DNA of 64,000 nucleotides from Dongia_B sp964406155 (lineage in GTDB: Bacteria > Pseudomonadota > Alphaproteobacteria > Dongiales > Dongiaceae), in NCBI GenBank assembly GCA_964406155.1, contig CAYOQR010000025.1, forward strand, positions 1 through 64,000. Direction: 5' to 3'. Positions 59,487 through 64,000 of the stretch are shown here, piece by piece. Under the pieces are notes generated by a model. The model searched no databases. It worked only from the letters and a program-made list of their open reading frames with translations, and was not told where the DNA came from. Position numbers and translations under genes: made by a program. The stretch's first letter is position 1, and every line of letters begins with the position of its first letter.

Positions 59487-60170
59487 TCAGGCCGGATGCC
59501 GCTTCGCCATCGGTCGCGTAACCGGCCGGGCGATGGCGGCCAGGATCAGGTCGAGATGCGTGTCGATATAGGCCGTGTCGAGCGGTGCATGGCGCATCAG
59601 CATGCGGTACCAGATCGGGCCGTAAATGGCGTCCAATATCTGATCGGCATCGAACTCGCCGCGGAATTCACCCTGGGCGATGCCGCGTTGCAGGCATTTC
59701 TTGGCGGCCTGACGTCGCGGCAGCATATAGCCTTCGGTAAAAGCGCGACAGGTCGTGGGATCGGCCTGGCTGAGTGCCACCAATTCGCAGATGATGCGGC
59801 CGGTTTTGCCGCGATAGAGGCGGCCGACATTCTGCACCTGGGCCCGGAGATCGGCGATGGCGGAGGCGGTTTCCGAAAAAGCGAGCTTGGGAGAGACGGC
59901 AGCGAGGAAGGCTTCGATCGCCAGCATGCCCTTCTGCGGCCACCAGCGATAGATCGTGGTCTTGGCGACGCCGGCCCGGGCGGCGATGCCCTCTATGCTC
60001 AATTTGTCGAATCCAACCTCCTCCAGCAGGTCATGGGTCGCCTGCAGGATGGCCTCGCGGGAGGCATCGTCACGCGGGCGGCCACCGGGTTTCGCGGCGG
60101 CCGCCTTGCTGGTGACGGATTTCGTCAGGCCGGCTTTATGCCGGCTGGATCCAACGGTTGGAATGATCAA
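59487..60170 (-). CDS. TetR-family repressor
   Basis: The 227-residue protein has a TetR HTH at about 30-80 (REAILQATHDLLEEVGFDKLSIEGIAARAGVAKTTIYRWWPQKG by pattern) and a C-terminal ligand domain of the TetR_C_16/AcrR-like kind (GRLYRGKTGRIICELVALSQADPTTCRAFTEGYMLPRR). An N-terminal basic extension (MIIPTVGSSRHKAGLTKSVTSKAAAAKPGGRPRDD) precedes it. Dyads before this gene and before the MFS gene at 59375 suggest it represses both. Inducer unknown. Confidence 0.92.
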   Translation of the reverse strand: MIIPTVGSSRHKAGLTKSVTSKAAAAKPGGRPRDDASREAILQATHDLLEEVGFDKLSIEGIAARAGVAKTTIYRWWPQKGMLAIEAFLAAVSPKLAFSETASAIADLRAQVQNVGRLYRGKTGRIICELVALSQADPTTCRAFTEGYMLPRRQAAKKCLQRGIAQGEFRGEFDADQILDAIYGPIWYRMLMRHAPLDTAYIDTHLDLILAAIARPVTRPMAKRHPA

Positions 60171-60186
60171 CGATCCGGTCGGTAGT

Positions 60187-60207
60187 TACGATACGGTTCG
60201 TAGCGTA
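60187..60207. promoter_or_regulatory. TetR operator before tetR
   Basis: TACGATACG (60187-60195), GTT, CGTAGCGTA (60199-60207): a dyad with one mismatch, 16 bases upstream of the tetR start codon. The same dyad is found before the MFS gene. Confidence 0.7.
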
Positions 60208-60241
60208 ATGGAGCGAGACCGGATAAGCAAGCGGCGTTCCG

Positions 60242-60448
60242 TCAGTGGACTGCTACCATGACATCCGTGGCCTTGATCACGGCAACGGCTTCCTGGCCGA
60301 CCTTCAACTTGAGGTCGTCGACGGCTTCGTTGGTGATGGAGGCGGTGATGACGGTGCCGCCGATATCGATCCTGATATGTGCCGTGGTCTGCCCCTTGGT
60401 CACCTCGATGACCTTGCCTTTGATCTGATTGCGGGCGCTGATTTTCAT
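60242..60448 (-). CDS. mop: Molybdenum-pterin-binding protein (single TOBE/Mop domain)
   Basis: From 60448 the protein is 68 residues: MKISARNQIKGKVIEVTKG, IGGTVITASITNEAVDDLKLKVGQEAVAVIKATDVMV by pattern, the complete TOBE/Mop fold. Such molbindins form hexamers that store molybdate or tungstate in the cytoplasm. GAGGAGACAGGTT before the ATG supports the start. It lies 75 bases after a class III binding-protein gene and may be co-transcribed with it. Confidence 0.95.
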   Translation of the reverse strand: MKISARNQIKGKVIEVTKGQTTAHIRIDIGGTVITASITNEAVDDLKLKVGQEAVAVIKATDVMVAVH

Positions 60449-60523
60449 AACCTGTCTCCTCACGTGACAAATTGATCGATGGTGCTCATTGAATCGGAAA
60501 GTAGCGCCGGTTCTCGAGCGTGG

Positions 60524-61594
60524 TCATTGGCCGGCCTTGGCGGCATCCTTCAGCAGGTTCCGCATCTGCGGGTCGGATAATTTCAGGTGATAGAAGAGAT
60601 CATAAAACTGTCGCACTGTCGCCGCCAAGTCGGCATGGGGCAATGAGGGGTAGAGGTCGATCGCCAGCCATTGCAGGCCGAGCAGGCGGTTGACGCCGGG
60701 CGGATCGTCGACCCAGCCGAAGGGCGGGAGCGGCTGCGCATAAATCCGGCCCCGCTGCACAGCCTCGACCTTTTGCCAGGTGGGGTCTCGGCGGATTGTA
60801 TCCGCGAAGGCCCGGTCCTGGGCCACGATGACAGCCGGGTTCCAGCCGATGATCTGTGCCGCCGTGAAATTGGTCAATTTGCCGCCGCCCTGTTCGGCGG
60901 CCACATTCTCGACCCCCAGCAGATCCAGCATCTCCAGATTGATGGCGCCTTTGCCTGCCGATTGCAGACCCTCAGCACCCCGGCCGTAATAGAGCCGGAG
61001 CGGGGGGTGATCGGGTAGCCGGTGGATTTTGGCCGGCAGGTCGCGCAGCAGATTGTCGGCATAGCGGGCGAGGATGTCGGCGCGGCTGTCCTTGCCGAGG
61101 ATCTGGCCGAGACGGCGATAGGTGTCACCTGTCTTGGCGAGGTGGCCGTCCAAGAGGATATAGGGAATGTCGGTCTGCTGCTGCACGTGATCGGCAAGAT
61201 CGGCATATCGCTTATCGATCTCGCCGACATCGAGGATAAGGTCCGGCTTCAGGGCCTTTACCTGTGCGAGACCCACCGCCGCGCCATGCCCCGTCAACCG
61301 GCCATAAACCGGCAAGTTCCGGTACGGTGCGGCGAGATAAGGCTTCGCGGCATCCTTCGGTGCTTGGGACCAGCCCAGCAGATCTTCCGGCGCCAGCGTA
61401 TAGAGCAAGGTGGCGGCCGGCGGCCCGGCGACGAAAACCTTCGCGATATGTACCGGTACGGCCACCTTGCGGCCGGCATCGTCGACGATCTCCCGCATAT
61501 CGCCGGCGATGGCATGGGATAGCGGAACGACCGCGACCAGTGCGATCAGGAACAGCAGGAGGAGACGCGGAACGTAGCCGGGATCGAAGCGCAT
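60524..61594 (-). CDS. Class III ABC substrate-binding protein (BtuF/MolA-like)
   Basis: The 356-residue periplasmic protein has a Sec signal (MRFDPGYVPRLLLLFLIALVAVVPLSHAIA) and the two-lobe class III layout: MREIVDDAGRKVAVPVHIAKVFVAGPPAATLLYTL, LKPDLILDVGEIDKRYADLADHVQQQTDIPYILLDG, and NVAAEQGGGKLTNFTAAQIIGWNPAVIVAQDRAF in pattern. This group binds siderophores, vitamin B12 or, in MolA, molybdate and tungstate. The Mop gene downstream favours molybdate, but that is inference. No permease or ATPase gene is adjacent, so it is an orphan receptor. Confidence 0.85.
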   Translation of the reverse strand: MRFDPGYVPRLLLLFLIALVAVVPLSHAIAGDMREIVDDAGRKVAVPVHIAKVFVAGPPAATLLYTLAPEDLLGWSQAPKDAAKPYLAAPYRNLPVYGRLTGHGAAVGLAQVKALKPDLILDVGEIDKRYADLADHVQQQTDIPYILLDGHLAKTGDTYRRLGQILGKDSRADILARYADNLLRDLPAKIHRLPDHPPLRLYYGRGAEGLQSAGKGAINLEMLDLLGVENVAAEQGGGKLTNFTAAQIIGWNPAVIVAQDRAFADTIRRDPTWQKVEAVQRGRIYAQPLPPFGWVDDPPGVNRLLGLQWLAIDLYPSLPHADLAATVRQFYDLFYHLKLSDPQMRNLLKDAAKAGQ

Positions 61595-61676
61595 GGGGCG
61601 GGTCCGTTCTGGAGGATATGTTCGGGATCGACGGGCCGATCGTGGTCGTCAAACCCAGTATCGTTGTGTCAACTAT

Positions 61677-61700
61677 CGTTATATTCAAGGACGCATATCG
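61677..61700. promoter_or_regulatory. Degenerate ModE-like site upstream of the binding protein
   Basis: CGTTATATT (61677-61685) matches a ModE half-site; the other half (CGCATATCG, 61692-61700) matches only in part. A further TATCGTT occurs near 61659. It may be a weak ModE site or chance. Confidence 0.25.
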
Positions 61701-61784
61701 GCGCGTCAATGCGGATCGATGTACCGCGCATCCTCCCTGATTTATCTTGCGCTTGCTCATATGCACGTCATCAGGAAGAGCCGC

Positions 61785-61815
61785 TTGACCCTCACGCAAC
61801 GTGAGGCGCTAGGGT
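61785..61815 (+). promoter_or_regulatory. MerR-type promoter of the TipA-like gene
   Basis: TTGACC (61785-61790) and TAGGGT (61810-61815) are separated by 19 bases. The spacer region carries the perfect dyad CCTCACG-CAA-CGTGAGG at 61790-61806. This is the classical architecture for autoregulation by a MerR protein, 28 bases upstream of the start codon. Confidence 0.75.
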
Positions 61816-61842
61816 CCGGCAGGTCAGATCAACGAGGGTACG

Positions 61843-62895
61843 ATGTTGAAGGTCGGTGAACTTGCCAGGCGGACCGGATTGACGGTCCGGACGTTGCATC
61901 ACTATGACGAGATTGGGCTGCTGAAACCCTCGGCCAGGTCGGAGGCGGGATATCGCCTCTATGACCGGTCCGATATTCTGCGGCTGCATCGTATCCAGGG
62001 ATTGCAGCGTCTCGGCCTGTCTTTGGCTGAAATCGGTCCCGTCCTTGCCAAGGGCAGGGCGGATCTCGCCGACATTATCGACCGGCAGATCGTTGCCCTC
62101 GACCGACAGGCGGCTCAGGCGGCGCGGCTGCGCAATCAGCTCAGCCGGTTGCGGCTGCAATTGTCGAAGGGCGAAGAGCCGGATCTGGCGGAATGGCTAA
62201 CCAGCTTGGAGATGATGAGCATGTTCGACAAATATTTCACACCGGATGAAGTCAGGTTCCTGGAAGAGCGCAAGGTGATCGAAAGCGGTGGCCGGGGCGA
62301 GGTTGCCTATGATGCGATCTGGCTGGAGCTGATCGCCGGTTTTCAGGATCTCATCAAACGCGGCGTGCCGGAGGAGAGTAGCGAGGCGCGGATGCTGGCC
62401 GAGCGCTGGACGGACATGGTGGAGGGCCTGACCGGCGGCAAGGCTGGCCTCAAGGTCAAGCTGCAGAAGATGTATCAAAATGAGCCCGGCATGCAGGCGC
62501 AAACCGGTCTCGACGAGCGCCTGATGGCCTATATCGCCCGCGCGAGCCTGCTGGCGCATCTCGACATCTATGCGAGATATCTGGATGACGCGGAAATGGA
62601 CCATCTCCGCCGGCATTATGGCCGGAATGCCTTAAGCTGGGCCAGTCTGGTGGGCGAGGTACAGGAGGCGATGGCGGCGGGCCTGAAGGCCGATAGCCCG
62701 GTGGCCAGGGCTTTTGCCAAGAGATGGGACGATCTCTTCACCCAATCCATGGGGCGCGACCCCAAGACCCGGGCCAAGATCCGTCTGGCGATGGAGCGCG
62801 AACCCGGATTGCACCGCATCAATCTGGTCGACCCGGCGGTGGTCGATTTCATTCGCCAAGTGCAGGCGGCATCGGGGATGTCGTCCTCTGCCTGA
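61843..62895 (+). CDS. TipA-like MerR regulator with TipAS domain
   Basis: The 350-residue protein has a MerR HTH and dimerisation helix (MLKVGELARRTGLTVRTLHHYDEIGLLKPSARSEAGYRLY by pattern, to about 110). Large C-terminal TipAS-type helical domains follow (MFDKYFTPDEVRFLEERK, WTDMVEGLTGGKAGLKVKLQKMYQNEPGMQAQTG, LHRINLVDPAVVDFIRQVQAA). TipAS domains bind varied antibiotics or lipophilic drugs. The C-terminal part looks like two related modules, which suggests internal duplication. No transporter gene is adjacent, so apart from itself the target is unknown. Confidence 0.88.
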   Translation: MLKVGELARRTGLTVRTLHHYDEIGLLKPSARSEAGYRLYDRSDILRLHRIQGLQRLGLSLAEIGPVLAKGRADLADIIDRQIVALDRQAAQAARLRNQLSRLRLQLSKGEEPDLAEWLTSLEMMSMFDKYFTPDEVRFLEERKVIESGGRGEVAYDAIWLELIAGFQDLIKRGVPEESSEARMLAERWTDMVEGLTGGKAGLKVKLQKMYQNEPGMQAQTGLDERLMAYIARASLLAHLDIYARYLDDAEMDHLRRHYGRNALSWASLVGEVQEAMAAGLKADSPVARAFAKRWDDLFTQSMGRDPKTRAKIRLAMEREPGLHRINLVDPAVVDFIRQVQAASGMSSSA

Positions 62896-62955
62896 TGCGA
62901 GCATGAGGATCTTCATGGAAGCGAACTGTCGGGCTCCGTGCCCGGCGGTTCGTCG

Positions 62956-63417
62956 TCAGTTCAGGATCGGCCGCTCTTCGGTTTCCATAAGCGTGATGTC
63001 GGTGGCGACGGCGTCGGCAAGATTGTTGATGGTCGTTTCGGTCACGGCGAAGGAGACCGAGAAACCGTCATCGGTACCGAGTGTCAGGATATACTGATCC
63101 ATCCCGACGGTCCGCTCGATGGTGCAGGTGCCGAGGGGATAGACCAGGCGCAAGCTGTTATCGCGATGTTGCAGTTTCAAGGCGCGATCGAGGATCGTCG
63201 GCAGGGTCAGGATCAGGGACTTCAGACTCTCCGTCGGCAAGGCAAGCGAGGCGGCGGTGCCGTTCTCGTTGGTGAAGTGCAGTTTGAACCGGTTGCCATC
63301 GGGCGCGATCTCGAAGGAGGTGAGGTCCCGGGCGTCGATCGATGGCGCCCTGTCCTTGTCATTCTCCTTGTTACCCCCGGCGTCTTTACCCGCAATGTCG
63401 CTCATGGTCCTGCTCAC
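62956..63417 (-). CDS. Hypothetical protein
   Basis: I do not recognise this 153-residue protein. It has a charged, probably disordered N terminus (DIAGKDAGGNKENDKDRAPS) and then a mixed alpha/beta domain (LTSFEIAPDGNRFKLHFTNENG, ASLALPTESLKSLILTLPTIL, LRLVYPLGTCTIERTVG, YILTLGTDDGFSVSFAVTETTINNL). There is no signal peptide and no TM segment. The start may be the GTG at 63417 or the ATG at 63405. It is convergent with the TipA-like gene and divergent from moeA. Confidence 0.65.
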   Translation of the reverse strand: MSRTMSDIAGKDAGGNKENDKDRAPSIDARDLTSFEIAPDGNRFKLHFTNENGTAASLALPTESLKSLILTLPTILDRALKLQHRDNSLRLVYPLGTCTIERTVGMDQYILTLGTDDGFSVSFAVTETTINNLADAVATDITLMETEERPILN

Positions 63418-63649
63418 TGATATTCCGCTTCAGAGCCTTGCCTTAGAGGCGCGGCATCGGCCGGCACTATGCAAAAGAGAGGCGGATGCGATGGGAGGGC
63501 GCCGCATCCGCCTTGCATCTCTCGAGGGAGAGAAAACTGAGCACGAGGTCACCGGTTGCTGCTGACGGTCCCGCCTGCCTCAATTTCGTTCCGGCTCGGT
63601 CAAGCCGAGTGCCGCCTCGCCGAATGACTTGTCCTCGCCTTCGACCTCA

Positions 63650-63673
63650 CGCTATATTCATTTGAATATAACG
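63650..63673. promoter_or_regulatory. ModE-type operator before moeA
   Basis: CGCTATATT (63650-63658), CATTTG, AATATAACG (63665-63673) is a near-perfect dyad closely matching the ModE box (CGNTATATA-type arms with a 6-base spacer). It lies 64 bases before the moeA start. The rest of the gap 63418-63736 shows no other feature. It implies molybdate-responsive control. Confidence 0.7.
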
Positions 63674-63736
63674 AAACGTCAATTGCCGCTCCGTGTCAAT
63701 TGAAAGCTGAGGGCCGGGACGGTCGGGTAGGACAGA

Positions 63737-64000
63737 ATGAAGGTCGAGATGTCTGGTGAGACCGTCTCGCGTGGCTGTGTGAACGGCGCGGATCGGGACG
63801 GCGAGCCGGGAACCGGGCGTGGATCGGGTAAAACTCCAGAGACGGTCGATGGCAAACAGAAGCGCCTGCGCCTCGATGAGGCGCGGGATCTTCTGCGGCG
63901 CCAGTTGCGGCGATGCGTGGTGGCCGAAACCGTTCCGCTGGGGGCGGCCTTGCATCGGGTCCTGGCGGAAGATCTTGTGGCCGCCGTGGACCTGCCGAGC
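63737..64000 (+). CDS. moeA: Molybdopterin molybdenumtransferase MoeA, 5' part
   Basis: An open frame runs from the ATG at 63737 to the window end with no stop. After an unusual, charged Gly-rich leader of about 40 residues (MKVEMSGETVSRGCVNGADR...), it reads KRLRLDEARDLLRRQLRRCV, then VAETVPLGAALHRVLAEDLVAAVDLPS, the MoeA N-terminal domain. MoeA inserts molybdate into molybdopterin. The start could also be the ATG at 63749. The ModE-type dyad upstream supports the identification. Confidence 0.8.
   Translation, partial: MKVEMSGETVSRGCVNGADRDGEPGTGRGSGKTPETVDGKQKRLRLDEARDLLRRQLRRCVVAETVPLGAALHRVLAEDLVAAVDLPS

Overview
The window is about 64 kb of GC-rich (roughly 60-65%), densely coding chromosomal DNA with short intergenic gaps and operons joined by 4-base overlaps. 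Gene content points to an alphaproteobacterium, most likely a Rhodospirillales relative: class I PHA synthase, the hom-glpX-recJ-tRNA-Glu block, SigF/NrsF with a bufferin operon, DmeR/DmeF, many GcvA-type LysR regulators. The family-level placement is inference from gene order and codon use only. No integrase, transposase or CRISPR array was seen.

Layout. 0-6.7 kb: PaiB-like protein and a DUF6655 lipoprotein on the minus strand, then a plus-strand ArsR-led run (DUF899, VOC, two DGPF/YciI proteins, SRPBCC) ending in an ECF42-type sigma factor with a long C-terminal extension. 6.7-12 kb: sugar-acid or hydroxyacid catabolism (beta-hydroxyacid dehydrogenase, enolase-superfamily enzyme, divergent LysR), then a DeoR-MFS pair. 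12.5-20.6 kb: an RND efflux adaptor and pump, then a pqiB-pqiC-pqiA envelope lipid-transport operon. 21-27.7 kb: a tauABCD taurine operon with an FAD/NAD(P)-binding protein at its end, a structured leader containing a small ORF, and a divergent LysR. 27.7-32.4 kb: an HD hydrolase, then sigF-nrsF divergent from a complete bufferin operon (bufA precursor, bufB MNIO enzyme, bufC partner, bufD DoxX-type membrane protein). 32.5-42.3 kb: an EF-G paralogue, phaC, an OmpA lipoprotein, hom, glpX, recJ. 42.6-42.9 kb: tRNA-Glu followed by two degenerate tRNA 3'-half remnants. 42.9-50.7 kb: EndoIII-like glycosylase, LysR, agmatinase, GNAT, an amino-acid permease, 3-hydroxybutyrate dehydrogenase convergent with acetoacetate decarboxylase, YnfA. 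50.8-56.1 kb: metal resistance (MerR/ZntA and DmeR/DmeF) with a frameshifted NTF2-like gene between them. 56.2-60.2 kb: DUF1127-like protein, LysR, VOC, and a TetR-controlled MFS exporter. 60.2-64 kb: molybdenum-related genes (Mop, a class III binding protein, a ModE-type operator and the start of moeA, cut by the window edge) plus a TipA-like MerR gene.

How the parts work together. The bufferin block is the strongest candidate for unusual biology. A secreted Cys-rich precursor is modified by an MNIO enzyme plus partner, and the promoter carries what I recall as the Caulobacter SigF motif. The two metal-export pairs each have a visible cognate operator. phaC, bdhA and adc together form a route from stored polyhydroxybutyrate through acetoacetate to acetone. 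Further signals that the genes do not explain are three-unit 15-base repeats at gene ends, tandem tRNA remnants, the hairpin over the ECF42 start codon, and the taurine leader.
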